Shown here: piece by piece, positions 18,105-27,971 of the stretch | Layout of the letters: the number at the start of each line of letters is the position of its first letter | How positions within the stretch are numbered: position 1 is the stretch's first letter | Notes under the pieces: generated by a model | Database searches by the model: none | What the model was told of the DNA's origin: nothing | The model's input: only the letters and a program-made list of their open reading frames with translations | Program-made: the position numbers and the translations under genes | Assembly: GCF_003049575.1 (NCBI RefSeq) | Contig: NZ_PYWI01000001.1 | Location: 372,001 to 436,000, forward strand | DNA: 64,000 nucleotides | From: Lysinibacillus parviboronicapiens | GTDB taxonomy: Bacteria > Bacillota > Bacilli > Bacillales_A > Planococcaceae | Direction of reading: 5' to 3'

Positions 18105-18137
18105 AAACAAACTCAATCTTTTGAGTTTGTCTACCGC
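18105..18137. terminator. Hairpin in the repeat region
   Basis: TAAACAAACTCAA pairs with TTGAGTTTGTCTA around a tiny loop. No long T-run, so terminator activity is uncertain. Confidence 0.35.
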
Positions 18138-18141
18138 CTAA

Positions 18142-18444
18142 AAGAGGCTGGAACAAAACTTTAAATTTTAAGAAAGAAAGCAAAGGTATTATTAAATTTT
18201 CGCTATCTAAAATAAAGAAAAATTTAGATGTTCTTCCTTTTGGCATAAAGAAAAATTTAGAAGAGTGCACTAGTTGATGGTAGCGAAGGCGGCGACTCCT
18301 GGTGATTAGCGTGGCGCCTGAGACTACAGGCTCAGGCCACGCCCCCGGAAAGCGTCCGCCGTAGTGGACATAACGTTCACAGCAAAAAAGTGTTAGATCG
18401 ACATCAGTCGATCTAACACTTTTTCTCTTTTGTCCCAGCCTCTT
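18142..18444. mobile_element. MITE-like element, copy 1 (303 bp, 17-bp inverted ends)
   Basis: Terminal inverted repeats AAGAGGCTGGAACAAAA (18142-18158) and TTTTGTCCCAGCCTCTT (18428-18444) match at 16 of 17 positions. Inside are a GC-rich imperfect palindrome (about 18285-18356) and a hairpin AAAAGTGTTAGATCGAC/GTCGATCTAACACTTTT (18386-18425) that looks like an intrinsic terminator. No transposase frame. A second, truncated copy lies at 45887-46134 in the same orientation. Copy 1 carries an extra internal block of about 33 bases relative to copy 2. Confidence 0.8.
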
Positions 18445-18449
18445 GTTAA

Positions 18450-19244
18450 TTAACCATTATTTTTTATAATCGCCTTCTCAATCAATTCGACAATTTGATA
18501 CATAATAGTGGCAAAAAAAGCGATAATGAGCAGCGACATTAGCACAAGATTAAAGTTAAATACTTGGAAGCCATAAATGATTAAATAGCCAAGTCCTTTC
18601 GACGCCACTAAAAACTCGCCTACGATAACTCCGACCCATGACAACCCAACATTAACCTTCAATGTTGAAATAATTGTTGGGAATGATGCTGGTAAAATGA
18701 CCTCTTTAAATGTTTGCCACCTTGTTGCTCCGAATGTTTGCAAAACTTTACTATAATTCGGGTCAACTCCCTTAAAGGCGGTATAAACAACAATAGTTGT
18801 AATGATAATCGAAATCAGTGCACCCATGGCGATAATTGAAAAGTATCCTGGGCCGAGTGCAACGATTAGAATCGGTCCGAGCGCAACTTTTGGCATTGCA
18901 TTTAAAATTACTAAATACGGGTCTAGTATCTTTGATAACATAGGTGACCACCAAAGCACTGTTGCGATTAACGTCCCTAGTAGAGTACCCGCAATAAAGC
19001 CAATAATCGTCTCCATAAGGGTCACACTAACATGTAAAGTTAACGAACCATCACTCACTTTTTCTATAAACGTGTGCCACACACGAGTTGGTGAACTAAA
19101 AATTAAGCGATCAATCCATTCAAGTCTTGAAAATAATTCCCACCCACCAAAAAATACGACTAAGATAATCAGTTGATATAACCGCACGAAACGTTTTTCT
19201 TTTTTAAGCAATTGCAAGTATTGTTTAAATTGTTTGTTATCCAA
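18450..19244 (-). CDS. NitT/TauT-type ABC importer, permease
   Basis: 264 aa, six membrane helices, BPD-transport-1 (SsuC/TauC/ThiX) family. The EAA-type loop [21 protein letters not shown] (about 170-190) contacts the ATPase. Its start overlaps the 3' end of the ATPase gene by 8 bases, so it is the last gene of a binding protein-ATPase-permease operon. The MITE-like repeat ends 5 bases after its stop codon, and the repeat's hairpin at 18386-18425 may now supply the operon terminator. Substrate unknown. Confidence 0.88.
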   Translation of the reverse strand: MDNKQFKQYLQLLKKEKRFVRLYQLIILVVFFGGWELFSRLEWIDRLIFSSPTRVWHTFIEKVSDGSLTLHVSVTLMETIIGFIAGTLLGTLIATVLWWSPMLSKILDPYLVILNAMPKVALGPILIVALGPGYFSIIAMGALISIIITTIVVYTAFKGVDPNYSKVLQTFGATRWQTFKEVILPASFPTIISTLKVNVGLSWVGVIVGEFLVASKGLGYLIIYGFQVFNFNLVLMSLLIIAFFATIMYQIVELIEKAIIKNNG

Positions 19245-20004
19245 GGCTCTCCAGCTCCTTCCAAATCGTTTGGAATACTTCTGAATATGCCGGATGTTGT
19301 CTTACATCAAAAGGTGATAACTCTTGTAATTCTGTTGGTATTTCAAACACTTTATGCAAAGTACCCGGGTTTGCCGAAAAGAGAAATACTCGTTCACTCA
19401 TTGCAATGGCTTCACCAATATCATGAGTCACGAGAATCGCCGTTTTATGATAGGCCTTTAATGTTTCAACGACTAAGTCCTCCAGCTTTAATTTTGATTG
19501 ATAATCAAGTGCAGAAAATGGTTCATCAAGCAATAAGATTTTGGGGTTAACTGCCAGGGTTCTTGCCAAAGCTACACGCTGACGCATTCCCCCAGATAAT
19601 TCTCTTGGATAACTGCTCCCAACATGCGGCAAACCAATTTCTTGTAAAAGTGCATTCGCTGTTACCTTATGTGATTTTTTGTTGCGTTCAATTAATTTTA
19701 AGCCAATTGTGACATTTTCTTCTATTGTTTTCCACGGAAATAAATAATCTTGTTGCAGCATATAGCCAATGAGTGACTGATTATGTGGGGAAATTTCTTC
19801 ATTGTCAATAAACACCTTACCTTCTGTCGAACGAAATAATCCAGCAATTATCGACAACAGAGTTGTTTTACCACAGCCACTTGGCCCTATAAAAGATACA
19901 AACTCACCTTCTTGAATAGTTAAACTAATATCACGTAAAACTTCCTTTGCCTGCGTACTTGAAAAATAGCTGTGGTGAATATGTTCGAGCTCTAAAAACC
20001 CCAT
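19237..20004 (-). CDS. NitT/TauT-type ABC importer, ATP-binding protein
   Basis: 255 aa. Walker [10 protein letters not shown] (about 39-47), Q-loop MLQQDY, signature LSGGMRQR (about 135-142), Walker [10 protein letters not shown]-loop VTHD. Family of SsuB/TauB/ThiZ. Powers uptake through the adjacent permease. Overlaps the upstream binding-protein gene by one base and the permease gene by 8. Confidence 0.92.
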   Translation of the reverse strand: MGFLELEHIHHSYFSSTQAKEVLRDISLTIQEGEFVSFIGPSGCGKTTLLSIIAGLFRSTEGKVFIDNEEISPHNQSLIGYMLQQDYLFPWKTIEENVTIGLKLIERNKKSHKVTANALLQEIGLPHVGSSYPRELSGGMRQRVALARTLAVNPKILLLDEPFSALDYQSKLKLEDLVVETLKAYHKTAILVTHDIGEAIAMSERVFLFSANPGTLHKVFEIPTELQELSPFDVRQHPAYSEVFQTIWKELESLG

Positions 20005-20996
20005 TACTCTGCAGCCTTTTTAGCAAACGTTGTATTTACAAGCTTTTCATAATCTACACGTTGAGGAAGTTCACCTGCTTCCTCCATTATCGTTTGTAGG
20101 TTATCCCATTCTGCTTCATCTAAAATTGCATCAGTTGCAAATGAGCCCTGAGATTTATAGCGCTCAACAACTGTTTCAATTACAACTATATCGACATTTT
20201 CAAAATAGGGCTGAATAATTTTCGCAATTTCAGCAGAACTTTTTTCCTGCACAAAATCTTGCGCTCGCTTCAATGCATTTGTAAAGCTCTGAACTGTTTT
20301 GGCATCATCCTCTAAATAACTGCTTTTTGCCATAAATGAAGTATAAGGTAAGTGACCCGATTCAGTGCCAAATGAGGCAACAATATAGCCCTTGCCTTCT
20401 TTTTCAAATACACTAGCGGTTGGTTCAAATAACTGAACAAAATCTCCAGTTCCAGAGGCGAAGGCAGTAGCAATATTAGCAAAATCAATATTTTGAATGA
20501 GTGTTAGATCTTTTGTAGGATCAATACCATGCTTTTTCAACACAAATTCGCCTGCCATTTGAGGCATTCCACCTTTACGTTGCCCTAGGAATGTAGACCC
20601 TTTTAACTCTTCCCACGAAAAGTTTTCAATCTTTTCACGCGCAACTAAAAATGTACCATCTGTTTGCGTTAATTGTGCAAAGTTTTGAATCGGATCATTT
20701 GAGCCTTGCGCCGTTACATATATAGATGTTTCTGAGCCAACTAAGGCGATATCAATGCCATCCGACAGTAACGCTGTCATTGTCTTATCGCCACCTGCTA
20801 TTGTTTGAAGTTCAACCGACAGCCCTTCATCTTCGAAAAAACCTTTTTCAAGGGCTACGTATTGCGGTGCATAGAAAATCGAGCGCGTCACTTCTCCAAC
20901 TTTGACTTTTTCGAGCTCAGCTTTATTACACGCCGCCAATGAAAGGAGCAACAAAGCAATACCACTAAATAAAAAACCTTTTTTAAGCCAACGCAT
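20004..20996 (-). CDS. NitT/TauT-type ABC importer, substrate-binding lipoprotein
   Basis: ATG 20996 follows GGGAGGAAAT and opens a lipoprotein signal (lipobox LAAC, about residues 18-21), so 330 aa is preferred over the longer open frame to 21092. NMT1/SsuA-like fold: GFFEDEGLSVEL, GDKTMTALLSDGIDIALVG. Known relatives carry HMP, alkanesulfonates, taurine or nitrate; no TPP riboswitch or sulfur gene is near, so the substrate stays open. First gene of the three-gene operon. Confidence 0.88.
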   Translation of the reverse strand: MRWLKKGFLFSGIALLLLSLAACNKAELEKVKVGEVTRSIFYAPQYVALEKGFFEDEGLSVELQTIAGGDKTMTALLSDGIDIALVGSETSIYVTAQGSNDPIQNFAQLTQTDGTFLVAREKIENFSWEELKGSTFLGQRKGGMPQMAGEFVLKKHGIDPTKDLTLIQNIDFANIATAFASGTGDFVQLFEPTASVFEKEGKGYIVASFGTESGHLPYTSFMAKSSYLEDDAKTVQSFTNALKRAQDFVQEKSSAEIAKIIQPYFENVDIVVIETVVERYKSQGSFATDAILDEAEWDNLQTIMEEAGELPQRVDYEKLVNTTFAKKAAE

Positions 20997-21170
20997 TCCA
21001 TTTCCTCCCTGATTGATGAAATAGCCTATCGACATTAACTTATTCACGTTAGAAGATTTCGGTGCCAACCATTTTACTTCGCGAAACACCATTGATTGAA
21101 ATTAAGTGTGAAGGAGTTCTTTCCTATGTAGATTGCTAAAGACGTTAATACTTATCTCTCTAACCACAGA

Positions 21171-21206
21171 AAAACAGTCTTAGCAAATACATGCTAAGAC
21201 TGTTTT
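21171..21206. terminator. Terminator of ylaH
   Basis: AAAACAGTCTTAGCA pairs with GCTAAGACTGTTTT around a short loop; symmetrical, so active on both strands. Confidence 0.88.
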
Positions 21207-21256
21207 ATGCCATAAAAACTTAATGTAAGTTTCACAGGATAGGAGCCAAGCTACTC

Positions 21257-21673
21257 TCATTGATTGGCAGCTTGTTGCTCTTCTCTTTTTTCTCGCCACA
21301 TTCGTGTTTTGTATATAATCAAAATTAACGCCGCTACGATGAGGCCTTCAATCATAGGTAGGAATAACGCGAAAAATGTCAACATAATACATCCCACAAA
21401 TAGGAACACATAAATGACAATATTTTGAGATAGCTTTAACTTTTTTGCAAAGCCTAATTTATAGACAATTGCAGAAAGTACAAATACAAGAAGAAATACA
21501 ACATAGCCTGCAATTTCATAGCTCGGTAAATTTTCATATAAAAATCTTGTTATACCAGCCATTCTCTCATAAACCCTTGTTGTCTGCTCTGCATTTGTTG
21601 ATGCAGCAACTTGAATAACATTTAGTTCACCCAATAAAGCGGACTTTATATCCAAGACTCCTCTTCCTTTCAT
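21257..21673 (-). CDS. ylaH: YlaH-like membrane protein
   Basis: Up to 138 aa. Three membrane helices (about 55-75, 85-105, 108-125) and a basic C-terminus. The block VFVLSAIVYKLGFAKKL is nearly identical to B. subtilis YlaH. The start is uncertain: GAGGAG lies downstream of ATG 21673, so a later start is possible; relatives are about 105 aa. Directly follows typA (12 bases), as in B. subtilis, probably co-transcribed. Function unknown. Confidence 0.85.
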   Translation of the reverse strand: MKGRGVLDIKSALLGELNVIQVAASTNAEQTTRVYERMAGITRFLYENLPSYEIAGYVVFLLVFVLSAIVYKLGFAKKLKLSQNIVIYVFLFVGCIMLTFFALFLPMIEGLIVAALILIIYKTRMWREKREEQQAANQ

Positions 21674-21685
21674 TGCAGCGGAAAA

Positions 21686-23530
21686 TTATTGTTCTGCGTT
21701 ACGTAATTTTTTCGCTGCTTTCTCACGTTCGTTTTTATCTAGAATTTTTTTACGAAGACGAATAGATTCTGGTGTGATTTCTAAGTACTCATCATCACCT
21801 AGGTATTCAAGTGCTTCTTCTAAAGATAAAATACGTGGTTTTTTAATAACATTCGTTTGGTCTTTATTTGCTGAACGGATGTTTGTTTTTTGTTTCATTT
21901 TTGTGATATTTACAGTGATATCAGCGTCACGAGTATTTTCTCCAACGATCATACCTTCGTAAATATCTGTACCTGGCTCCAAGAATAGTGTACCACGGTC
22001 TTCAATTTGCATCATACCATAAGTTGTTGATTTACCAGTTTCCATTGAAACGAGTACGCCTTGGTGACGTCCACCAATTTTACCTGGTAATAATGGTTGG
22101 TAGCAATCAAACGTATGGTTGATAATACCGAAACCTTTTGTCATTGACATAAATTCAGTTGTATAACCGATTAATCCACGAGCTGGTACTAAGAACGTTA
22201 AACGAACTTGACCACTGCCGTTGTTCACCATATCAAGCATTTCGCCTTTACGAGTACCAATGGATTCAATAATTGAACCAACATTTTCTTCAGGAACATC
22301 GATTTGAACGCGTTCAAATGGTTCACATTTTACGCCATCGATTTCACGCACGATTACTTGCGGTTTAGATACTTGTAATTCGAAACCTTCACGACGCATA
22401 TTTTCGATCAGGATTGATAAGTGAAGCTCACCACGACCTGAAACTGTCCAAGCATCTGGAGAATCCGTATCTTCAACACGTAAAGATACGTCAGTTTGTA
22501 ATTGAGCACGTAAACGCTCTTCTACTTTACGAGAAGTAACCCATTTCCCTTCACGACCTGCAAATGGAGAATTGTTTACTAAGAAAGTCATTTGTAAAGT
22601 TGGCTCATCGATACGTAAAGGCGTAAGCGCCTCTTGGTGCTCAACAGGACAAACTGTTTCACCAACATTGATATCTTCCATACCTGAAACGGCGATTAAG
22701 TCACCAGCTTTTGCTGTCTCTACTTCTTCACGTTTTAAGCCGAAGAAACCAAAGATTTTGGTTACACGGAAGTTTTTCACTGTACCGTCTAATTTCATCA
22801 GTGCAACTTGTTGACCTACAGAAATTGTTCCGCGGAATACACGACCAATCCCGATACGTCCAACGAAGTCATTATAATCAAGTAAAGCTACTTGGAATTG
22901 TAATGGTTCTTCTGAGTTATCAACTGGTGCTGGGATAGCCTCAATAACTTTTTCAAATAGACATTTCATATTTTCTTCTTGTTTAGATGGATCAGCGTCC
23001 AACGAAGCCGTACCATTTACTCCTGAAGCATAAACAACTGGGAAGTCTAATTGATCGTCATCTGCACCTAGCTCGATGAATAATTCAAGCACTTCATCTA
23101 CTACTTCTAGTGGGCGAGCTGAATCTTTGTCCACTTTGTTCACAACAACGATTGGTGTTAAGCGTTGTTCTAATGCTTTTTTCAGTACGAAACGTGTTTG
23201 AGGCATACAACCTTCATACGCATCGACAACTAGTAAAACGCCGTCTACCATTTTTAAAATACGTTCTACCTCACCACCGAAGTCAGCGTGTCCAGGCGTA
23301 TCAAGGATGTTGATACGAGTTCCTTCATAGTTTACTGCTGTATTTTTAGCTAAAATCGTAATACCACGTTCGCGTTCAATATCATTAGAGTCCATTGCAC
23401 GTTCTTCAACACGTTCGTTTGAACGGAATGTACCTGATTGTTTTAATAATTGGTCGACTAAAGTAGTTTTACCATGGTCAACGTGGGCGATAATTGCGAT
23501 ATTGCGAAGATCTTGACGTAAGTTTGTCAT
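21686..23530 (-). CDS. typA: Ribosome-associated GTPase TypA/BipA
   Basis: 614 aa, typical length. G1 AHVDHGKTT (about 15-23), G2 with ERERGITI, G3 DTPGHADF, G4 NKVD, then EF-Tu domain II, EF-G-like domains III and V ([27 protein letters not shown]) and the BipA-specific C-terminal domain. A translational GTPase that aids 50S assembly, mostly at low temperature or under stress. GGAG site before ATG. Upstream of ylaH and divergent from ylaF, the same arrangement as B. subtilis. Confidence 0.96.
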   Translation of the reverse strand: MTNLRQDLRNIAIIAHVDHGKTTLVDQLLKQSGTFRSNERVEERAMDSNDIERERGITILAKNTAVNYEGTRINILDTPGHADFGGEVERILKMVDGVLLVVDAYEGCMPQTRFVLKKALEQRLTPIVVVNKVDKDSARPLEVVDEVLELFIELGADDDQLDFPVVYASGVNGTASLDADPSKQEENMKCLFEKVIEAIPAPVDNSEEPLQFQVALLDYNDFVGRIGIGRVFRGTISVGQQVALMKLDGTVKNFRVTKIFGFFGLKREEVETAKAGDLIAVSGMEDINVGETVCPVEHQEALTPLRIDEPTLQMTFLVNNSPFAGREGKWVTSRKVEERLRAQLQTDVSLRVEDTDSPDAWTVSGRGELHLSILIENMRREGFELQVSKPQVIVREIDGVKCEPFERVQIDVPEENVGSIIESIGTRKGEMLDMVNNGSGQVRLTFLVPARGLIGYTTEFMSMTKGFGIINHTFDCYQPLLPGKIGGRHQGVLVSMETGKSTTYGMMQIEDRGTLFLEPGTDIYEGMIVGENTRDADITVNITKMKQKTNIRSANKDQTNVIKKPRILSLEEALEYLGDDEYLEITPESIRLRKKILDKNEREKAAKKLRNAEQ

Positions 23531-23673
23531 TATTCCACTCCATATTCTTTTTTCGTATGTTTAACTGTGATATTATAGCACAAGAAGGATGTAAATGTCC
23601 TTATTAGAATTTCTATCATTCTAAAAAAAATATTTTTGAATCAAAAATTTATAATAAAATAGGAGGCTCGGCT

Positions 23674-23859
23674 ATGAATCGTGCAAAATTCGTAATGGCC
23701 ATTTATGCATTGGCGGCTATATTAGCAATGTGTGCTATCGGTTATTCCGTAGCAGCTCGTAGTGGATTTGGCATATTAGCAGGCATTGTGGCTACTTGTG
23801 TCATTTTCATGACAGCCTTTAAAATGAAACGTAAACTACGTGAACAAGGTTTACTATAA
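23674..23859 (+). CDS. ylaF: YlaF-like small membrane protein (DUF5325)
   Basis: 61 aa, two membrane helices (about 5-27 and 31-50) and a basic tail (KMKRKLREQG). Good AGGAGG site. Matches YlaF/DUF5325 in size and topology and lies divergent from typA as in B. subtilis. Function unknown. Confidence 0.82.
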   Translation: MNRAKFVMAIYALAAILAMCAIGYSVAARSGFGILAGIVATCVIFMTAFKMKRKLREQGLL

Positions 23860-23938
23860 TTTAATAACTAAGGTGGCGATTAAAGCTTAACAGCATCTAT
23901 TGACGCCTGTGTTGTAAAATACTTTAGTCTACAAGGCG

Positions 23939-23971
23939 AAGGAGCTGTCCAAATAATGGACAGCTCCTTTC
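23939..23971. terminator. Bidirectional terminator, ylaF / inositol monophosphatase
   Basis: AAGGAGCTGTCCA pairs perfectly with TGGACAGCTCCTT around a 5-base loop. Confidence 0.9.
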
Positions 23972-24766
23972 TTAGCGATAAGGCACAATATATTTGTCTA
24001 ATAACTCTTTATGAATGGAAGGATTTGCGATGATAAAAGTATCTTGATTTAGAAAATCAAAATCTTCTCCATGTAAATTCGTTGCAATTGCACCAACTTC
24101 CTTAGCGATAATTGTCCCCCCGGCGATATCCCATGGAGACAGTCGCATGGAGACATACGCATCTAACTTACCACTTACAACAAAAGCTATTTCCATAGCT
24201 GCCGAGCCATATGAACGTGTACCACGAACTTTCCGAATCAATTCAATAACTTTTTCATGATGGATATGTCGATTTGGCGCCACCCAACTTGCATTAATAC
24301 CAATCACTGACTCTTCAATTGAAACTGGCTGCAATTTACGTAGCGGTGAATCATTGTACCAAGCCCCTTCGCCAGCGACTGCATAGAATAAGTCTTCACG
24401 CATAACATCGAATATGTAACCGAGCTTACCAATACCGTTAATAAATATTCCAATTGAAATCATAAAGTGTCGATGTTGTTTGACAAAATTCATGGTGCCG
24501 TCAATTGGATCAATAATCCAAACAATACCATCTAACGATTCAACCTTCTCACCCATTCCCTCTTCGCCTAAGATTTTATGGGTCGGGTCAAACGTTTTAA
24601 TTTTTTCTATGAAAAATAATTCTGTTTCACGGTCAATATTTGTAACAAGATCATTTGCATTAGATTTTGTTTCAATAACTAAATTGTAGGAAAATGCATT
24701 TCTAATGCGTTTACCCGCTTCAAAAATAATACTTTTCGCAAATTCATCGATTCGTTGTAAACTCAT
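23972..24766 (-). CDS. Inositol monophosphatase family phosphatase (YktC/SuhB-like)
   Basis: 264 aa. Family motifs: metal-binding Glu (ILGEEGMGE, about 68-76), WIIDPIDGTMNF (about 86-97) and SPWDIAGGTIIAKEVG (about 208-223). Mg2+-dependent removal of phosphate from inositol phosphates or related sugar phosphates; some members act on NADP or fructose bisphosphate. Position next to ykzI/yktB/yktA matches B. subtilis yktC. Confidence 0.9.
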   Translation of the reverse strand: MSLQRIDEFAKSIIFEAGKRIRNAFSYNLVIETKSNANDLVTNIDRETELFFIEKIKTFDPTHKILGEEGMGEKVESLDGIVWIIDPIDGTMNFVKQHRHFMISIGIFINGIGKLGYIFDVMREDLFYAVAGEGAWYNDSPLRKLQPVSIEESVIGINASWVAPNRHIHHEKVIELIRKVRGTRSYGSAAMEIAFVVSGKLDAYVSMRLSPWDIAGGTIIAKEVGAIATNLHGEDFDFLNQDTFIIANPSIHKELLDKYIVPYR

Positions 24767-25096
24767 AATTACCCACCCTTCGTATATAAGAAAAGCGCAT
24801 AAACGCCCATCAGTAAAACCACTATATCCTTTACTTCAGTATGCTACTGTCTTGTCAATATAGCCCCTTCTCCATCGCTGCTGGCTAAACAAAGGCACTA
24901 CCTCCTACGATTACGCTACCATCGCATCCTACCGTGTAGTAGAGCCCACAACGTAAATAAACACAATAGACAATAGAAATACGCTTCAAACATGCGACAG
25001 CACCTTTAGACAGTGTTAAACACACCTCTCTAAACAGAGCCCTAGCCACTACACTTTCTATTATGATATATTATCTATTTTACCCTTTATAACAAC
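24767..25096. other. Intergenic gap with no gene seen
   Basis: About 330 bases. No frame with a ribosome site and no strong hairpin apart from the terminator at its right end. Base composition looks slightly richer in C and G than the flanking intergenic DNA, so it may hold decayed sequence. Confidence 0.5.
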
Positions 25097-25136
25097 AAAA
25101 ATCACCTGCTGTCGGAATATTCAGCAAGTGATTTTA
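25097..25136 (-). terminator. Terminator of ykzI
   Basis: AAAATCACCTGCTG pairs with CAGCAAGTGATTTT (one mismatch) around a 12-base loop. Confidence 0.82.
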
Positions 25137-25155
25137 TATGGGTATGAATTTTTTT

Positions 25156-25353
25156 TTACGCATAGGCGTGCAAACTTTCAAGCTCCATCTGGATTTCTGC
25201 CAGACGTTTTTTACTTTTTTCAATCTCAAGCTCATTTTTTTCATTCATAGCAGAGAATAAGGAAGCTAATTCATAATCTAATTCTAATTGCAAAATGTGT
25301 TCATATTGCTTTTCAATGTCAACTTTTCGTATAATTTTTACGATCTGTTTCAT
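25156..25353 (-). CDS. ykzI: YkzI-like small coiled-coil protein
   Basis: 65 aa from ATG 25353 with AAGGACGTGA upstream. Charged and helical with regular leucines (ELEIEKSKKRLAEIQMELE), likely a short coiled coil, no membrane segment. B. subtilis has ykzI between yktB and yktC, the same slot; assignment rests on position and size more than on sequence. Function unknown. Confidence 0.7.
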   Translation of the reverse strand: MKQIVKIIRKVDIEKQYEHILQLELDYELASLFSAMNEKNELEIEKSKKRLAEIQMELESLHAYA

Positions 25354-25475
25354 AAAAATCACGTCCTTTTTTTATTTTGTTACAAAACCTTATCAGATTT
25401 CGTTAAAGTACTTGTTATAAGATTTTCCCATTTTCTTATTAAAATAAACCTTATAATCGAGAGGAGTTTTCAAAA

Positions 25476-26102
25476 ATGCCGAAACTAAAATGGACTAACA
25501 AAGATTTCAATGTTTTTCAAATAAATGGTTTAGAACAAAGAATGGATGCTTTAAATTCCAATGTACGGCCTAAATTTAATAAATTAGGAGAAGATTTTTC
25601 CGCTTTCTTTTCTAGCCAATTGGGAGAGGAGTTTTTCTCTCATGTTGCGAAACATGCTCGACGAACAGTCAATCCACCAAAAGATAGTTGGGTTGCCTTT
25701 GCTCCATACAAAAGAGGTTATAAAGCATTGCCTCACTTTCAGATTGGTCTTTGGAGCTCACATTTATTCATCGTATTAGCCATTATTTATGAAGCACCAC
25801 AAAAAAACGTGATGGCGGAACGACTACTTGCAAAAAAATCATTGTTACAACAGCTTCCAGATGATTTCATTGTTTCTGGTGATCATATGTCGCCATTGGC
25901 TTTTCCGATGCAAGAAGCTAAAGAAGAGAAGCTAGAGGAGTTACTTATTCGACTGCGCGATGTAAAAAAAGGCGAGTTTTTAGTCGGGCGCCATATTTCA
26001 CGCGATGAAGCTATAAAAGTATCTTCCAGTGAATTCCACAAATTAGCTGAAGAAACTTTCAACAGTTTACTGCCGGTCTATAACATCATTTTAGGAAAAT
26101 AA
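25476..26102 (+). CDS. yktB: UPF0637 protein YktB
   Basis: 208 aa, matching UPF0637/DUF1054 over its length (about 205-210 aa). Recognisable blocks: FHVF-like start, RRTVNPPKDSWVAFAPYKRGYKALPHFQIGL shortened here to its key residues W59-type and H77-type, and SGDHMSP. Cytosolic, function unknown. GAGAGGAG site before ATG. Divergent from ykzI. Confidence 0.9.
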   Translation: MPKLKWTNKDFNVFQINGLEQRMDALNSNVRPKFNKLGEDFSAFFSSQLGEEFFSHVAKHARRTVNPPKDSWVAFAPYKRGYKALPHFQIGLWSSHLFIVLAIIYEAPQKNVMAERLLAKKSLLQQLPDDFIVSGDHMSPLAFPMQEAKEEKLEELLIRLRDVKKGEFLVGRHISRDEAIKVSSSEFHKLAEETFNSLLPVYNIILGK

Positions 26103-26512
26103 AAAGTTTAAGCTTTAGAAAACAGAAATAATAATCCGATTAGTCTAACAAAAAAAACACCATCATCTTAAATGATGGTAACAGCTATGCCACGGCCACA
26201 AACTTAGCAAGGTTGTATTATTACTTACTCCATTCGGTATTGCTAAAAGGGCGAAGCTCAAAGTTTTAAAGGTACTTGTTGAAAGTTACATGACTTGCAA
26301 GAGGATGGAACATAACATCTACAGAGGGTGTAGCATGAGAACTTACGTGACATTATTATTTTGCGATGATGTCCATGAGACAAGCTTTCTAATGTCGATA
26401 TTGATGTATTTTATGCAAAAACTTGATATTTAACACGGGATTTTTGTGAAGGCATAGCAAATAAGTCCTTGAAAGCCAAATGCCACAATAATAGCTAAAT
26501 GAACTGCAAGAC
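26103..26512. other. Intergenic gap, no gene supported
   Basis: Holds a hairpin ACCATCATcttaAATGATGGT at 26160-26182 that has a T-run only when read on the minus strand, and a 74-codon open frame (26209-26433) without ribosome site or recognisable family. Probably decayed DNA. Confidence 0.5.
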
Positions 26513-26557
26513 AAAAAAGTGTGGACGTGAGTATTTCTCACATCCACACTTCTTTTT
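26513..26557 (-). terminator. Terminator of yktA
   Basis: AAGTGTGGACGTGAG pairs with CTCACATCCACACTT around a short loop, with A/T runs on both sides. Confidence 0.88.
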
Positions 26558-26845
26558 TTAACGTCGTTGCTTCGGTAAAACCTTTATGATTGTGCCATCT
26601 GCAGTTTCTTTTGTTTGCTTCACTACTGGATAACTCACATAGCCACTAGCATCTTCAAACTCACGAAAAATTGTTTTTTCCTCGGCCTGTGACGGTACAA
26701 TCTCTTTAAAGCGACGATATTTCGCCATCATCACTTCGCGTTTAATGCCCTTTTCATAGGCCTGCTCGATGCCTTCAAAAAACTTAATAACATCAACTAT
26801 TTCTTCAGTCGACCAATCAATTGAAAACGGATAAGAATATTCCAT
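26558..26845 (-). CDS. yktA: UPF0223 protein YktA
   Basis: 95 aa, matching UPF0223 (about 90 aa): [30 protein letters not shown] contains the family's W-S-T-E-E and VE-AYE core. Cytosolic, helical, function unknown. AAGGTGG site. It follows the nitronate monooxygenase gene by about 21 bases and shares its transcript. Confidence 0.92.
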   Translation of the reverse strand: MEYSYPFSIDWSTEEIVDVIKFFEGIEQAYEKGIKREVMMAKYRRFKEIVPSQAEEKTIFREFEDASGYVSYPVVKQTKETADGTIIKVLPKQRR

Positions 26846-26866
26846 TTGGACATTACCACCTTTACA

Positions 26867-27826
26867 TTACTGTCCCCATTTTACCCGTATACTTCCCGCT
26901 TCTGCAACCATTCTTGTTATAAGCCCTTCCACTGTTGGAATATCGTGAATCATTCCCGTAACTTGGCCTGCCCAACCAATACCATCGTTCTTGTCACCAT
27001 CGTATATAAAACGTTTATTCGCTTTACCACTTATATAATCTTTTAATGCTTCATACGTAGGAGTTGTTCGTTCAATTTCTAAAATTTTCTCTGTAAATTC
27101 GCTACGAAGCGCTCGGGCCGGTGCACCAATGGAGCGTTTAATAACAGTTGTATCGGCTTCAGAGCTTGCGACCAGTGCCTCTTTATAAGCTTCTGAAGCA
27201 TCAATACATTCTTGTGTAGCAATAAAACGTGTACCCATTTCTATTCCCTCGGCACCAAGTGCATGTGCGGCCATCCAGCCACGTCCATCACCAATACCAC
27301 CAGAAGCAATGACAGGAATTTTTACGCTATCTACCACTTGGGGTACGAGTACCATTGTACCGATATCATCACGTCCAAGATGACCACCACCCTCTTGTCC
27401 TACTACCATGACTGCATCTGCGCCAAGCTCTTCAGCTTTTTGAGCTTGTCTACGTGCGGCAACGAGCACTAATTTCTTGATATCTGTCCCTGCAAGTAAA
27501 TCAAATATTGGTGCCGGATTACCTCCTGTCATTGTCACAACAGGTACTTTTTCTTCGACTGCGACGCGCACCATATCCTCATAGCCCGTACCATACATTC
27601 CAATTGCAAAATTGACACCAAATGGCTTATCAGTTAAAGTTCGGACCTTATGAATTTCTGCGCGTAATAAATCAGCATCACGCAAGCTCATGGCAGTTAT
27701 TTGTCCAAGCCCTCCAGCATTCGACACTGCCGCAGCTAAGTCAGCATATGCTAAATAAGCTAATCCCCCCTGAATAATCGGATATTGAACTTGCAAAAGT
27801 TCTGTGACACGTGTATTCCAATTCAT
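26867..27826 (-). CDS. Nitronate monooxygenase / FabK-like flavoprotein
   Basis: 319 aa from ATG 27826 (GGGGAG upstream; the frame extends one codon to a TTG). FMN-binding TIM barrel of the 2-nitropropane dioxygenase family: PIIQGGLAYLA, VTMTGGNPAP, QEGGGHLG (about 143-150), IASGGIGDGRG. Members either oxidise nitronates, protecting against propionate-3-nitronate, or act as enoyl-ACP reductase FabK. The text alone does not separate the two; monooxygenase is more common in this setting. Co-transcribed with yktA. Confidence 0.85.
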   Translation of the reverse strand: MNWNTRVTELLQVQYPIIQGGLAYLAYADLAAAVSNAGGLGQITAMSLRDADLLRAEIHKVRTLTDKPFGVNFAIGMYGTGYEDMVRVAVEEKVPVVTMTGGNPAPIFDLLAGTDIKKLVLVAARRQAQKAEELGADAVMVVGQEGGGHLGRDDIGTMVLVPQVVDSVKIPVIASGGIGDGRGWMAAHALGAEGIEMGTRFIATQECIDASEAYKEALVASSEADTTVIKRSIGAPARALRSEFTEKILEIERTTPTYEALKDYISGKANKRFIYDGDKNDGIGWAGQVTGMIHDIPTVEGLITRMVAEAGSIRVKWGQ

Positions 27827-27971
27827 CAAATCTCCCCTTTCATACGATACTATCTTCTCGTCATCCTCAAAAAATCCCTTTAATTTTTAATTAAAGTCTA
27901 TTTTTTCATGTCGTTAGGTGCTATAATTCATTTGTTTTCTTAGATATTATAAAAGTGAGGTGGTACCTGCG

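Noticed and set aside
17872..18270. Minus-strand open frame of 132 codons
   Set aside because: It lies wholly in two repeat elements, has no ribosome site, and shares its first part with the second repeat copy. It is repeat-derived.
20997..21092. Longer N-terminus for the NitT-type binding protein
   Set aside because: The extension lacks a ribosome site and would bury the lipoprotein signal; ATG 20996 has a strong one.
20997..21170. TPP or SAM riboswitch upstream of the NitT-type operon
   Set aside because: I looked for the CTGAGA/ACC-type TPP core and the S-box core on the minus strand and found neither.
26209..26433. Plus-strand 74-codon open frame in the yktB-yktA gap
   Set aside because: No ribosome site before its internal ATG (26290), odd composition with scattered Cys and Met, and no family recognised.
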